Source: Aliivibrio_A kagoshimensis
Lineage (GTDB): Bacteria; Pseudomonadota; Gammaproteobacteria; Enterobacterales; Vibrionaceae
Length of the DNA: 64,000 bases
Direction: 5' to 3'
Assembly: GCF_050337105.1 (NCBI RefSeq)
Contig: NZ_JAKJSQ010000015.1
Span: 8,154 to 72,153, forward strand
Positions 9,417 to 18,864 of this stretch are shown one piece after another; the first letter of the stretch is position 1; each line of letters starts with the position of its first letter. The notes beneath the pieces were generated by a model that saw only the letters and a program-made list of their open reading frames with translations, searched no databases and was not told where the DNA came from. The position numbers were made by a program, and so were the translations under genes.

Positions 9417-10414
9417 ACAACAACAAAGATATTTTAATGCAAGCACGTGATTTACGCGTTCATTTTAAAGTGGGTTCGTCATGGATGCCTGGTTCTCAAC
9501 CTAAAGTCGTTAAAGCTGTCGATGGTATCGATTTGGATGTATATCGCGGTGAATCTTTGGGAATTGTTGGCGAATCAGGTTGTGGTAAATCTACCCTCGC
9601 TCGTGCGCTATTAAGACTTATTGAACCTACTGGCGGCGAACTTCGCTGGGAAGGCGAAGATATGCTTGCGCTTAATAAGCAACAACTTACAGACAGTCGC
9701 CGTCATTTCCAGATGATCTTTCAAGACCCTGCTGCTTGTTTAAACCCAAGAATGACCATATCAGAAAGCATTGCAGAACCACTGCTGATTCATGAGCCTA
9801 CGATGAAGCGAAAGGAGGTCGAAAGTCGTGTCATGGCAGTGATGGATAAAGTAGGCTTGTCTGCGACACAACGTAATCGATACCCTCATGAATTTTCTGG
9901 TGGTCAGTGTCAGCGTGTTGGTATTGCTCGAGCGCTTATATTGAAACCGCAATTGATCATCTGTGACGAACCCGTTAGTGCTCTTGATGTATCCATTCAG
10001 GCTCAAGTGATCAACCTATTAAGTGACTTACAAAAAGAGATGAACCTTACCATGGTGATGATTGCCCACGACCTGAGCGTGGTTAGGCACATTAGTGACC
10101 GTGTTATGGTTATGTATTTAGGAAAGCCTATGGAGACAGGTCATTATAGGAATGTTTTTGATGAAGCGGCACACCCATATACCCGTGCTCTACTTTCAGC
10201 AGTGCCCGTTGCCAATCCAAAATTAGCTCGAAATAGAGATATTCAACTGCTACCTGGTGATTTGCCCTCTCCGTTAAATCCACCTACTGGTTGTGTTTTT
10301 CGTACTCGATGCCCAATGGTTAGTGACCATTGTTCATCGCAAAAACCAGTGCATTCTGGTACCACTGAACACAATATTCATTGCAACAACGTTTCACTGT
10401 CAGGGATTATATAA
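9413..10414 (+). CDS. oppF: Oligopeptide ABC transporter ATP-binding protein OppF
   Basis: This is the second ATPase of the importer, 333 residues. Walker A is GESGCGKST at about residues 53-61, the signature is FSGGQCQR, and Walker B is LIICDEPVSALD. The C-terminal domain carries the Cys motif CVFRTRCPM...HC. The start overlaps the oppD stop by 4 bases. OppD and OppF normally work as a heterodimer. The Xaa-Pro aminopeptidase gene begins two bases after its stop. Confidence 0.95.
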   Translation: MNNNKDILMQARDLRVHFKVGSSWMPGSQPKVVKAVDGIDLDVYRGESLGIVGESGCGKSTLARALLRLIEPTGGELRWEGEDMLALNKQQLTDSRRHFQMIFQDPAACLNPRMTISESIAEPLLIHEPTMKRKEVESRVMAVMDKVGLSATQRNRYPHEFSGGQCQRVGIARALILKPQLIICDEPVSALDVSIQAQVINLLSDLQKEMNLTMVMIAHDLSVVRHISDRVMVMYLGKPMETGHYRNVFDEAAHPYTRALLSAVPVANPKLARNRDIQLLPGDLPSPLNPPTGCVFRTRCPMVSDHCSSQKPVHSGTTEHNIHCNNVSLSGII

Positions 10415-10416
10415 AC

Positions 10417-12204
10417 ATGAGCCTACCTCACACTTCCGACCGCCTGCAAGCACTCAGAACGAACATGAAACAGCATGAGTTTGCTGCCTATATTGTGACT
10501 AATTTTGACCCACACCATAGTGAGTATTCTGCTGACCACTGGTTTTCGCGTCAGTGGATTACTGGGTTTACTGGTTCTGCTGGTGATGCCGTTATTACAC
10601 CAACTGGTGGTGGGCTTTGGACAGATGGTCGCTATTACATTCAAGCAAATGAGCAATTATCTGGTAGTGGTATCGATCTGTTTAAAGCGAGATTGAATGA
10701 CACGCCAACCATTCCGGAATGGCTCGCTCAAACCTTAGAGAAAGGATCAAAAGTAGGTGTTGATGGTCGCACTATCAACCACGATTTCCTACTCCAACTT
10801 CATTCGGCTTTTGTTGATAAAGAGATTGAGGTTGTATTAACTCACGACTTGATTGGCATGGTGTGGCATGACCGTCCAAGCCGACCTAAACAGAGTCTGT
10901 TTGATCACTTAATTGATTATGCAGGTGAGACAGTCACAGATAAACTGTCCCGAACTAGGTTGAAAATGAACAACGATGGCGTACAGCATCATCTGATCTC
11001 TACGTTGGACGATATTATGTGGACACTTAACCTACGTGGCGGTGACTCCCCTTACTGCCCAGTGTCTGAGTCATATCTACTGGTGTCGGATTGTAGTGCG
11101 ACCCTGTTTATCGATCTCGATAAATTACCATCCGCTATTCAACAGAATCTTCAACAAGTAGGTGTTAGAGTTCAACCCTATGAGTCGATTTCAAAAGTGC
11201 TCTCTCAGTTACCTGACGATGACGCTCTGCGTTACTGCCCCAAACATTCAGATAGCTTACTCATCAGTTACCTCAACCGTTCGACCAAAGCGGTTCAAGG
11301 CCCTGCCTATGCCACTTTACTAAAAGCGATTAAGAACACGGTTGAACTCGAGAGTATGGAGAACGCGCTCTGTCTCGATGGTGTTGCCGTTACTAAGTTT
11401 GCCCATTGGCTTGATGATAATGTCCCTCGTGATGCCGTATGTGAGCTCTCAGCTGAACACCAGCTAATGAGTTATCGACGTGAGATACCCAATTACATCA
11501 GTGAAAGCTTTCATACTATTGCCGGTTATGCAGAACATGGTGCAAAAATGCACTATGCCGCAACGAATGAGAGCAACAAACAGGTTGGAACACAGCAGTT
11601 CTTTCTCGTTGACTCAGGAGCCCACTACCCGGGTGGTACCACAGATATCACTCGAACCTTCCACTTTGGTAAAGTCAGCGATATTGAATCTCGAGATTAT
11701 ACCTTAGTGCTGAAATCAGTCATCCGATTAACGCAAGCAAGGTTTTTGAAAGGAACGCGTGGTTGTAATTTGGATATCTTAGCTCGCGGTGTCTTATGGC
11801 AGCACGGTATTGATTACAAATGTGGTACAGGGCATGGTGTTGGTATGTGTCTTAATGTCCACGAAGGACCACAAAGTTTCTCACAAGCGTTGATCGATCA
11901 ACCCTTAGAGCCGGGTATGGTAATTACCAACGAACCTGGTATTTATCGTGATGGTCAATATGGTATTCGTATTGAAAACATCATAAAAGTGGTTGAGCTT
12001 GAAGAGAATGAGTTTGGCCAGTTTTACGGATTTGAAACCATAACACTGGCACCGATTCAAACCTCTGCGTTGACTCACTCAATGCTAGACGGTGGTGAAA
12101 AAGAGTGGCTCAATCAGTACCATCAAACCGTTTTTGAGAAATTAAGCCCACATCTAAACAAGGCTGATACCGAGTGGTTAGCGCAAGCCACGGCTGCTAT
12201 TTAA
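10417..12204 (+). CDS. Xaa-Pro aminopeptidase (M24B, long aminopeptidase P type)
   Basis: This is a cytoplasmic metallopeptidase of about 595 residues that removes an N-terminal residue preceding proline. It has two creatinase-like N-terminal domains and a C-terminal pita-bread catalytic domain. Visible metal-binding segments are VDSGAHYPGGTTDITRTFHFG (two Asp), GTGHGVGMCLNVHEGP (His), NEPGIYRDGQYGIRIEN (two Glu). The length fits the three-domain eukaryote-like class, not the 440-residue PepP. The ATG at 10417 has AGGG upstream; an in-frame TTG at 10381 would overlap oppF. Placement after opp suggests a role in digesting imported proline-containing peptides. Confidence 0.9.
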   Translation: MSLPHTSDRLQALRTNMKQHEFAAYIVTNFDPHHSEYSADHWFSRQWITGFTGSAGDAVITPTGGGLWTDGRYYIQANEQLSGSGIDLFKARLNDTPTIPEWLAQTLEKGSKVGVDGRTINHDFLLQLHSAFVDKEIEVVLTHDLIGMVWHDRPSRPKQSLFDHLIDYAGETVTDKLSRTRLKMNNDGVQHHLISTLDDIMWTLNLRGGDSPYCPVSESYLLVSDCSATLFIDLDKLPSAIQQNLQQVGVRVQPYESISKVLSQLPDDDALRYCPKHSDSLLISYLNRSTKAVQGPAYATLLKAIKNTVELESMENALCLDGVAVTKFAHWLDDNVPRDAVCELSAEHQLMSYRREIPNYISESFHTIAGYAEHGAKMHYAATNESNKQVGTQQFFLVDSGAHYPGGTTDITRTFHFGKVSDIESRDYTLVLKSVIRLTQARFLKGTRGCNLDILARGVLWQHGIDYKCGTGHGVGMCLNVHEGPQSFSQALIDQPLEPGMVITNEPGIYRDGQYGIRIENIIKVVELEENEFGQFYGFETITLAPIQTSALTHSMLDGGEKEWLNQYHQTVFEKLSPHLNKADTEWLAQATAAI

Positions 12205-12215
12205 TCTGATATTGG

Positions 12216-12243
12216 GTGTCTGTTATGTAGCGACAACAGACAC
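12216..12243. terminator. Hairpin between converging aminopeptidase and qnr genes
   Basis: GTGTCTGTT and AACAGACAC form a 9-bp stem with a 10-base loop, overlapping the last codons of qnr. No clear T-run is present, so it is a weak or factor-assisted terminator candidate. Confidence 0.45.
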
Positions 12244-12879
12244 GCCAAGTGGTGCGAGTAATTGTTCTTGCTGCCAATCGCAGATTAATACCCCTTCTAA
12301 CTTTACTTGTCTAGGATCTAACCCTTCAAGATCCACACGGCAGAGGTTACAATTTTTAATATCAAAGGTCCCCCACGCTTCAGACGAAAACTCCCCCCCA
12401 CTTAGATCTGAACTTTCTAAAGATGCACCTAATAAATTGGCACCATTCCAACGATTTTCAAATAATTCGCATTTCTCCAGCTTCACATCTTCTAGGTTGG
12501 CGTAACTTAGGTTTGAGTTCGTAATAAACGCAGAGCAGAAAAAAGTCTTATTGGTAATATAGTTCGCGAAACTGGCTCGGATAAAGTCAGCCCCTTTCAG
12601 GTTACACTCTCGTAATTCAATTCCATAGCAATTAGTTCCATTAAAATGTGCCATGCTTAAATCACACTGTTGAAAGCTGGCATTTTTAAGTTTGGCATAA
12701 TCAAATCGACAACCATCTATCTCACCCTGCTCAATAAATTTACACTGCTTAAAAATGGCATCACTTAAATCTGCACGGCTGAAGTCACAACGATAAAATT
12801 GACAATTCTCAAAATGAGCATCCATTAAGTTCTGTTTTGCAAAGGATTCATCATTAAATATCTGATTACTGGCATGCAT
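12223..12879 (-). CDS. qnr: Qnr-type pentapeptide-repeat protein (quinolone target protection)
   Basis: The product is 218 residues, exactly the Qnr length. It is built of pentapeptide repeats with central Leu/Phe (for example ADLSDAIFKQCKF, NCNLCRVDLEGLD). The family-specific stretches FIEQGEIDGC, NCYGIELRECNLKGADF, FFCSAFI, LSYANLE, KCELFENRW and GLDPR are all present, followed by a C-terminal dimerisation segment. Qnr proteins mimic DNA and protect gyrase and topoisomerase IV from quinolones; chromosomal copies are common in Vibrionaceae and are sources of plasmid qnr. It lies 14 bases downstream of an MFS gene and probably shares its transcript. No LexA-type palindrome was seen just upstream. 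Whether it confers resistance at native expression is not shown. Confidence 0.92.
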   Translation of the reverse strand: MHASNQIFNDESFAKQNLMDAHFENCQFYRCDFSRADLSDAIFKQCKFIEQGEIDGCRFDYAKLKNASFQQCDLSMAHFNGTNCYGIELRECNLKGADFIRASFANYITNKTFFCSAFITNSNLSYANLEDVKLEKCELFENRWNGANLLGASLESSDLSGGEFSSEAWGTFDIKNCNLCRVDLEGLDPRQVKLEGVLICDWQQEQLLAPLGVSVVAT

Positions 12880-12893
12880 GGGAGGGGCCTCAT

Positions 12894-14141
12894 TTAACTA
12901 TTTTGACGTAGGATAATCTCTTTCTCGGCGATTCCATAGAGCCAAATCATCAAAATGCTGATGCCAAAGCAAAAAATGAATAACTGACTTGCCCCTAAGA
13001 GCTGAATGATGACACCACCAATAAAAGGAGCCATCGCGAAACCAAGGGAGTAAATGGAAGCCGCTCCGAAATAACTTCCTCGTAAATGAGCAGGTGCAAT
13101 TTGATCAATTTGTACATTCAACGTTGGAAAAGCGATGACTTCGCCCACACTCAACACAAAACAGGCAATTAACCAACCTACAGGCCAGTCAATCGGTACC
13201 AACAAGAAACCAATTTGAGATACACCCATCAAGATCATTCCAATTTTGGTTCTTTGATATAAACGAACATTTTGTAATAGTTTCAACATTGGAAATTGGA
13301 ATAATATAATGGTGCAGGTATTCACCAAGACCAATGCACTAATAAACTTCGCAGCATCTTCTATTCCAGAGCGGACAATAACCTGCGGAATTGAAGATTC
13401 ATATTGCCCATAAACAAACATCATTAGTATATTTGCTAACAGTAATTTAATAAAAACTGAGTCTTTTGATATGATTTTTATGGTCTGTTTTAGGCTAATA
13501 ACGTCACCGTCATGCTGCTGAATTTTCTCTGGGTGGCGGCCAAATGCGATTAACAATAGAACAGCAAACACAACATAGGTTACCCCTGTTATCCAAAAGA
13601 GTATTTGTGGGTGTTCTAGTGCCAACGTGATACCTATCAATGGACCAATGGCCCCGCCAATATTGATAATAAAATAACGAATGTTAAGGGCAAGCTCTCG
13701 ATCCTTAAGATCATCCAAATTATCGCTGATTACCGCTTTAGCCGGTGCTTCAATCATAGGTCTCATTAACCCACAGCCAGCTATTAGTATTGCAAATTGA
13801 GTAATCGAGTGCGCAAAACCAATTCCTGAGTAACTAATAGCCGCGATAATACAGCCCAAAACCATGACCCATTTCCGACCAAATTTATCTGACAGGTATC
13901 CTGAATAAAGCCCCGTAACAGACCCAATAATCGCTGAGACGGCAAACATGCTTCCGACGCTGATAGCACTTATATTGTAATCTTGGTAGAGAATGACAAT
14001 CAAAAAAGGCCATGCCATAAAGTAGGTGGTACGTGCCAACAAGGTGCCAATCAATACAGTCCAAATAGTGGTATTGAAGCGCGTCAAACGCGTTAATTGC
14101 AACATGTTATCTTTCTCTACAGCATCGACTTTTGAATTCAT
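12894..14141 (-). CDS. MFS transporter, drug-efflux type (MdtH-like)
   Basis: This is an inner-membrane major facilitator of 415 residues with about 12 hydrophobic helices. The motif A loop between helices 2 and 3 is clear (SGYLSDKFGRKWVM). The N-terminal half resembles the MdtH/YceL group of proton-driven multidrug exporters. The substrate cannot be read from sequence. AGGTAAAAA precedes the ATG. It sits 7 bases after azlD and 14 bases before qnr, all on the minus strand, so it is part of a four-gene run. A sugar or amino-acid exporter remains possible. Confidence 0.75.
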   Translation of the reverse strand: MNSKVDAVEKDNMLQLTRLTRFNTTIWTVLIGTLLARTTYFMAWPFLIVILYQDYNISAISVGSMFAVSAIIGSVTGLYSGYLSDKFGRKWVMVLGCIIAAISYSGIGFAHSITQFAILIAGCGLMRPMIEAPAKAVISDNLDDLKDRELALNIRYFIINIGGAIGPLIGITLALEHPQILFWITGVTYVVFAVLLLIAFGRHPEKIQQHDGDVISLKQTIKIISKDSVFIKLLLANILMMFVYGQYESSIPQVIVRSGIEDAAKFISALVLVNTCTIILFQFPMLKLLQNVRLYQRTKIGMILMGVSQIGFLLVPIDWPVGWLIACFVLSVGEVIAFPTLNVQIDQIAPAHLRGSYFGAASIYSLGFAMAPFIGGVIIQLLGASQLFIFCFGISILMIWLYGIAEKEIILRQNS

Positions 14142-14148
14142 TTTTTAC

Positions 14149-14475
14149 CTATATACCCGTTGCAAGTATCCATTTTAAAACAAAGAAAAATATCATTCCT
14201 AAACTAATGGTTTTCAGCAGATTTTTAGTTAATAACGCAATTAAAAATGCGGCAATGGCTGAGAGCAAATAGGGATTAGTGACGCTGACATCAACTTCCC
14301 CTTGAGGCATCACCACCATAGGTACAATAATGGCGGTTAATACGGTCGGTGGAACGAAACGCAATGAACGCTCCATCCACATCGGAAACTTAAACTTCCC
14401 GGCTAACGCAAACATCACAAAACGTATGGAGAAGGTCGCTAAAAACATCCCCCCAATTAATAACCACTCATTCAT
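14149..14475 (-). CDS. azlD: AzlD family membrane protein, branched-chain amino-acid exporter subunit
   Basis: This is a small inner-membrane protein, 108 residues with about four hydrophobic segments. The segments TFSIRFVMFALAGKF and LRFVPPTVLTAIIVPMV are characteristic of AzlD/YgaH. It pairs with AzlC in exporting branched-chain amino acids. Start and stop codons of azlD and azlC share one base (TAATG), so translation is coupled. Confidence 0.85.
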   Translation of the reverse strand: MNEWLLIGGMFLATFSIRFVMFALAGKFKFPMWMERSLRFVPPTVLTAIIVPMVVMPQGEVDVSVTNPYLLSAIAAFLIALLTKNLLKTISLGMIFFFVLKWILATGI

Positions 14476-15218
14476 TATCTCTCTCCCCGAATACTATTGT
14501 CATTGGTCGGTTCAGCAGATTGACGTTTTGCCTTTTGTATCCGAATTATTAACATACCGACCGCGATTCCGGACAGTGCACTTACGATCAAACCAAGCTT
14601 ATGAGGAAGGTTTGCAAAGACGATTGAACAGCTCGCAGCCACTATCACCGCACTCCACATTGCTGCTGTATTGAGGTAAGGAACCACCATTCCAATAAAG
14701 GTCACCGCCATGGCAAACTCAAGTCCCCACTGACTCATATCTGGAAAAGACTCGCCAAGAATCACCCCTAATACCGTACAGAGAAACCAATTACTGTACA
14801 TAGCAATCATTGAACCTAGGTAGTACCAATGGGCCAATTTATTATCACTTGACTGATAACGTAGGCTCACCGCGGCAAACGTTTCATCCGTTAATCCAAA
14901 CGCCATTAAAGCACGCAGTGAAAGGGGAAGATGTTTCACTTTATCAACTAATGCAGTGGCATAAAGAAGGTGCCGAAGGTTCACGACAAGCGTCGTTAAT
15001 ATAATAACGCTAAGCCCTACTCCAGAAGCGATCAGTGCTAAAACAATAAACTGGGCAGAACCGGCGAAAACAAACAGAGACATGGCTAAGGTAGCAGGTA
15101 TAGACAAACCACTGTTCGGAGCTAAAGTGCCAAATAAAATACCAAAGGGAATAGCGCCAACAATCAACGGTATTGTGGCTTTCATTCCTGAAATAAACTC
15201 ACTTCTTTTACTGCTCAC
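14475..15218 (-). CDS. azlC: AzlC family branched-chain amino-acid exporter
   Basis: This is the inner-membrane large subunit of an AzlCD exporter, about 247 residues. Family segments are FISGMKATIPLIVGAIPFGILFG at the N-terminus, FAGSAQF and NLRHLLYATAL, and GLTDETFA. I choose the GTG at 15218 because AAGGA lies five bases before it and the protein then starts just before the conserved region. Upstream in-frame starts at 15251 and 15281 have no ribosome site. It is the first gene of the azlC-azlD-MFS-qnr run. Confidence 0.85.
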   Translation of the reverse strand: MSSKRSEFISGMKATIPLIVGAIPFGILFGTLAPNSGLSIPATLAMSLFVFAGSAQFIVLALIASGVGLSVIILTTLVVNLRHLLYATALVDKVKHLPLSLRALMAFGLTDETFAAVSLRYQSSDNKLAHWYYLGSMIAMYSNWFLCTVLGVILGESFPDMSQWGLEFAMAVTFIGMVVPYLNTAAMWSAVIVAASCSIVFANLPHKLGLIVSALSGIAVGMLIIRIQKAKRQSAEPTNDNSIRGER

Positions 15219-15464
15219 AATCGTCCTTGATATAGATCTGTTACATAACATAGGGTGATGTTTCACCCAGACTTCAATCACACTTTGAATGTAACAGGAA
15301 TGTTAGTAATCACAAAGCTGAATTTACCTTTCAAAGTAGACTATTCTATTATTTCTTCGTTTATTAGACATCCCTATAGACACTCCGTTAAATTTACAAT
15401 TTGATGACCTGTTTTATGACTCATTGCCTATACTTACCTCACATTCACCCTTGGAGTACACATA

Positions 15465-16025
15465 ATGAAAAAGAGTCTACTGAGCTCACTTGTTGTTTTA
15501 TCGCTGACATCTACAGCAGTTGTTGCCGAGAGTACACCTGCCATGTTCTCATCGTTGAACGAATTTAATGCCCCTGCAGCAGAATCTGTAAAAGGGGTAC
15601 GTTTGGCAGCCTTACATGGTAAAACTGGCGATGTTACTGGTGTCGACTTCGCATTAGGCATGTCTGAAAGCGACAATATTACAGGCGTTAACTTTCCGTT
15701 GTTCATTGGTGGTAACCGTGTCCATAACTCTATGACGGGAGCTTCATTTGGTCTATTCAACTGGCATGAAGGGACAGATGTTGGCGCTAACCTAGGGCTG
15801 GTTAACATTACCAATGATGTGACTGGCGCTAACGTGAGTGTGGTTAACTACTCTGAAGGCTACACTATGGTTGATGTCGGAGCGGTTAACATGTCGACGG
15901 ATTCGCATGTGCAAGTCGGCGTATTTAATATGACTAAAGAGATTAAAGGGGTTCAGGTCGGTCTAATCAACTGTGCTGAAAACGGCTTTTTACCTTGTTT
16001 CCCATTCGTCAACTTTTCAATGTAA
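15465..16025 (+). CDS. Exported LA_2272/VC2662-type repeat protein
   Basis: This is a 186-residue protein with a signal peptide (cleavage near VVAES). The mature part is a tandem series of short beta-type repeats with G-V/A-x-x-G-L/V-x-N (ASFGLFN, ANLGLVN, ANVSVVN, VDVGAVN, VQVGVFN, VQVGLIN), as in the LA_2272 surface repeat family and Vibrio VC2662-like proteins. The function is unknown; the pattern suggests an outer-membrane or periplasmic beta structure. GGAG precedes the ATG. It is a single-gene unit ended by a terminator. Confidence 0.7.
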   Translation: MKKSLLSSLVVLSLTSTAVVAESTPAMFSSLNEFNAPAAESVKGVRLAALHGKTGDVTGVDFALGMSESDNITGVNFPLFIGGNRVHNSMTGASFGLFNWHEGTDVGANLGLVNITNDVTGANVSVVNYSEGYTMVDVGAVNMSTDSHVQVGVFNMTKEIKGVQVGLINCAENGFLPCFPFVNFSM

Positions 16026-16055
16026 GCAGTTAAATTCCATCAATTAACCATAATG

Positions 16056-16083
16056 AAAAAGGAGTGCCTGAGCACTCCTTTTG
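16056..16083. terminator. Bidirectional terminator
   Basis: AAAAAGGAGTGC-CTGA-GCACTCCTTTT forms a strong stem with A and T flanks between two converging genes. Confidence 0.9.
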
Positions 16084-16108
16084 TATATCGTTCAATATCG
16101 GTTATGTC

Positions 16109-17014
16109 TTATGCAAGTACCGTTTGTAACCAAGGCCAACCCTGCTTCTTACGACTAAGCGTGTTCTCCATCATCAACTGTCCATCTTTACAGTGAGTAT
16201 CTAGAGTCTCATTCCACTCACCTTTATAAAGAAGACGTGTTGTACTGCTTGTAATATCAGTCAACATCAATGCTGCCATGGCAAGGCCTTCTTCGTCACA
16301 ACGACGCTGAAGATCAGCATTTAACTCATCAATCATGCTATCCACTTGTTCTAAGGTGGCTAACTCAATTTGGCCTACAACCACATTGCGCTCTTTGAAC
16401 GGGTAAGCTTTAAGATCTTTCTCTACTAATTCGTTAGCGCTCAGGCCTTCGATGTCGGTTTTAGCAATCAATAACGCTTTGATGAATGCATCTAAGTCAT
16501 CTACACCTGCTAATACCGTTAACTCAGCAACAGCATCTTTATCTTTTTGTGTGCAAGTTGGCGATGCAAAGCCGACAGTATCACTCAAAATCGCAGAGAG
16601 CATGAGTGTTGCTAAAGGCTTAGTGATCTCAACATTTTCAATCTTGTATAGGTTAAACATGATCGTACAAGTGCAACCTACAGGCCAGATCCACGCTTCT
16701 AATGGATTAACCGTCATTACATCACCCAAACGGTGGTGATCAACAATCCCAACAATCTCTGCATCTGCAATGTCATCTGGTGCTTGTGCAAGATCTGAGT
16801 AATCCACTAACCAAACTTTAGAGCCCGCAACACCTTCACACATTACTGGTTGGTCAACGCCTGCTTGTTTAAGGATATGTAAAGTTTCACGATTAAGCTC
16901 GCCTTGGCGTACAGCAACAGCTTCTAGTCCGCGTGCTTTTAAAAGTGCTTCACCAACGAGGGCTGAACAGATGCTATCGCTGTCTGGGTTCTTGTGACCA
17001 ACTACTTGAATCAT
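16109..17014 (-). CDS. ppaC: Manganese-dependent inorganic pyrophosphatase
   Basis: This is a family II (DHH superfamily) pyrophosphatase, about 301 residues, hydrolysing diphosphate in the cytoplasm. Motifs are GHKNPDSDS at the N-terminus (metal ligands), WLVDYSD and the DHH motif IVGIVDHHRLGD. The C-terminal DHHA2 domain ends with SRKKQ, whose Arg and Lys bind substrate. The ATG at 17014 has AAAGGAAACACA upstream and gives the standard MIQVVGHKNPDSD start; an upstream ATG at 17044 lacks a ribosome site. It forms a single-gene unit divergent from nhaD. Confidence 0.95.
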   Translation of the reverse strand: MIQVVGHKNPDSDSICSALVGEALLKARGLEAVAVRQGELNRETLHILKQAGVDQPVMCEGVAGSKVWLVDYSDLAQAPDDIADAEIVGIVDHHRLGDVMTVNPLEAWIWPVGCTCTIMFNLYKIENVEITKPLATLMLSAILSDTVGFASPTCTQKDKDAVAELTVLAGVDDLDAFIKALLIAKTDIEGLSANELVEKDLKAYPFKERNVVVGQIELATLEQVDSMIDELNADLQRRCDEEGLAMAALMLTDITSSTTRLLYKGEWNETLDTHCKDGQLMMENTLSRKKQGWPWLQTVLA

Positions 17015-17374
17015 TGTGTTTCCTTTACTTGTCGTGTATCGCAATGCGCGGATAAATCAAAAATTTTAATGGGACGATTTTAGTGCTTTTTCATAAAAAT
17101 GCAAACCCTACAAAGGTCGTCCATTGCAATTAGTATAATTAAAAAATTTTGAGGTAAATAGCCCCCTCTTTGTGTCGCTATCGCGTGCGATTTAGCATCA
17201 TATAAAACTGTTTTATTTCAAAAGCTAATCAACACACATTGATTATATTCGCAAGGGTTTTTCGTAACCACGTACTATTTTTATGATGGGGGTTTATCAT
17301 TTGTACATTGGTCATAATAACCGGATTATTTTTACTAGTATTTAAGACAGATAGAATCAAAAGTGGTCATATAA
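17015..17374. promoter_or_regulatory. Divergent intergenic region, ppaC / nhaD
   Basis: This is a 360-base AT-rich region with no credible ORF. It must contain both promoters. I could not assign a specific -35/-10 pair or operator. The nhaD start has only a weak GTGG ribosome site. Confidence 0.4.
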
Positions 17375-18772
17375 ATGAATAATGGAATAATAGAACAAAC
17401 TCAATCTTTGGCTGGCACTTTAACGCAATCTACCGTCGGTTATATTTCAATTGCAATATTTGTCACCGCCTATCTCGTGGTGATGGCCGAAGAGTACTTA
17501 AAGCTTCGAAAATCAAAACCTGTGCTGTTAGCGGCAGGTATTATTTGGATCATGTTAGGTTATGTGTTTCAACAACATGGTCAAACCGACGTTGCTAAAG
17601 CGGCAATAGAACACAACTTGTTGGAATACGCTGAACTGCTTCTCTTTCTGTTAGTTGCTATGACCTATATCAGTGCAATGGAAGAGCGAAAACTCTTTGA
17701 TACGTTACAGGCTTGGATGATAGGTAAAGGATTTAATTTTAGAACCCTATTTTGGCTTACTGGTATCCTTGCCTTCTTTATTTCACCAATTGCAGATAAC
17801 TTAACCACGGCTCTACTTATGTGCGCGGTGGTTTTAAAAGTGGGAAAAGGCAATCCGAAGTTTATTAACCTTGCGTGTATTAACATTGTAATTGCAGCCA
17901 ATGCCGGTGGCGCGTTCAGTCCATTCGGTGATATTACCACCCTAATGGTCTGGCAGGCGGGCATTCTTCCATTTCAAGAGTTCCTTCTACTGTTTATTCC
18001 CTCAGTCGTTAATTACATTATTCCTGCTTTCATCATTTCACGTTTTGTTGAGAAAATTCAACCGCAAGCCAATCATGAAGATATCTACCTTAAGCGCGGC
18101 GCAAAACGCATCATGGGCCTCTTTATCTTGACCATAGCGACGGCGGTTTCGTTTCACGGGTTCCTCCATCTTCCTCCAGTAATAGGTATGATGATGGGGT
18201 TAGCCTATTTGCAGTTCTTCGGTTATTTTTTACGTAAAACCCTACCTAGTTCACTGGCTAAAAAACGGGCGACTGCCATTGCAAGGCACGATGAAAAAGC
18301 ATTAAAACGGCTAGGCTCTGTTGTTCCTTTTGATGTGTTTAGCCGTGTATCACATGCCGAGTGGGATACTTTGTTGTTTTTTTATGGTGTTGTAATGTGT
18401 GTGGGTGGATTAAATTTACTTGGCTACCTCGGTTTAGTTTCAGAGGTGATGTATACCCAATGGGATCCTATATGGGCCAATATCGCGGTTGGAGTACTCT
18501 CTGCCATCATTGATAACATACCAGTCATGTTTGCAGTCATTACGATGGACCCAGTAATGAGCAGTGGTAATTGGTTATTAGTCACCTTAACTGCAGGAGT
18601 AGGAGGAAGTTTACTCTCAATAGGTTCAGCCTCAGGAGTGGCATTGATGGGGGCTGCTCATGGTCAATACACTTTCTTTGGCCATCTAAAATGGCTTCCC
18701 GTTATTGCCTTAGGTTATGTCGCTAGTATCATTTTGCATCTGTGGTTAAATGCTGACACTTTTGCAGTGTAA
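17375..18772 (+). CDS. nhaD: Na+/H+ antiporter NhaD
   Basis: This is an inner-membrane antiporter of the ion transporter superfamily, 465 residues with about 11-12 helices. NhaD-type segments are seen: FISPIADNLTTALLMCAVV, NIVIAANAGGAFSPFGDITTLMVW, IIDNIPVMFAVI, and GVGGSLLSIGSASGVALMG, which are the conserved Asp/Asn/Thr-Ser signatures of the family. It exports sodium or lithium in exchange for protons, mainly at alkaline pH, and is characteristic of Vibrio and other marine bacteria. It is a single-gene unit. Confidence 0.93.
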   Translation: MNNGIIEQTQSLAGTLTQSTVGYISIAIFVTAYLVVMAEEYLKLRKSKPVLLAAGIIWIMLGYVFQQHGQTDVAKAAIEHNLLEYAELLLFLLVAMTYISAMEERKLFDTLQAWMIGKGFNFRTLFWLTGILAFFISPIADNLTTALLMCAVVLKVGKGNPKFINLACINIVIAANAGGAFSPFGDITTLMVWQAGILPFQEFLLLFIPSVVNYIIPAFIISRFVEKIQPQANHEDIYLKRGAKRIMGLFILTIATAVSFHGFLHLPPVIGMMMGLAYLQFFGYFLRKTLPSSLAKKRATAIARHDEKALKRLGSVVPFDVFSRVSHAEWDTLLFFYGVVMCVGGLNLLGYLGLVSEVMYTQWDPIWANIAVGVLSAIIDNIPVMFAVITMDPVMSSGNWLLVTLTAGVGGSLLSIGSASGVALMGAAHGQYTFFGHLKWLPVIALGYVASIILHLWLNADTFAV

Positions 18773-18835
18773 CTATGATGTCACTGAATATAACCCCAAT
18801 TGTTAATTGATAGTTACCAGTCATCACGATAAACT

Positions 18836-18860
18836 GCCGCTAATTTTTTAAATCAGCGGC
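18836..18860 (+). promoter_or_regulatory. Hairpin overlapping the DUF2946 ribosome-binding region
   Basis: GCCGCTAATTT...AAATCAGCGGC forms an 11-position stem with one mismatch, ending four bases before the ATG at 18865. There is no T-run. It could terminate nhaD weakly or hide the ribosome site of the next gene. Confidence 0.45.
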
Positions 18861-18864
18861 GGTT

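Noticed and set aside
15434..15814. A 126-residue ORF on the minus strand
   Set aside because: It is antisense to the VC2662-type gene, which has a signal peptide, ribosome site and family repeats.
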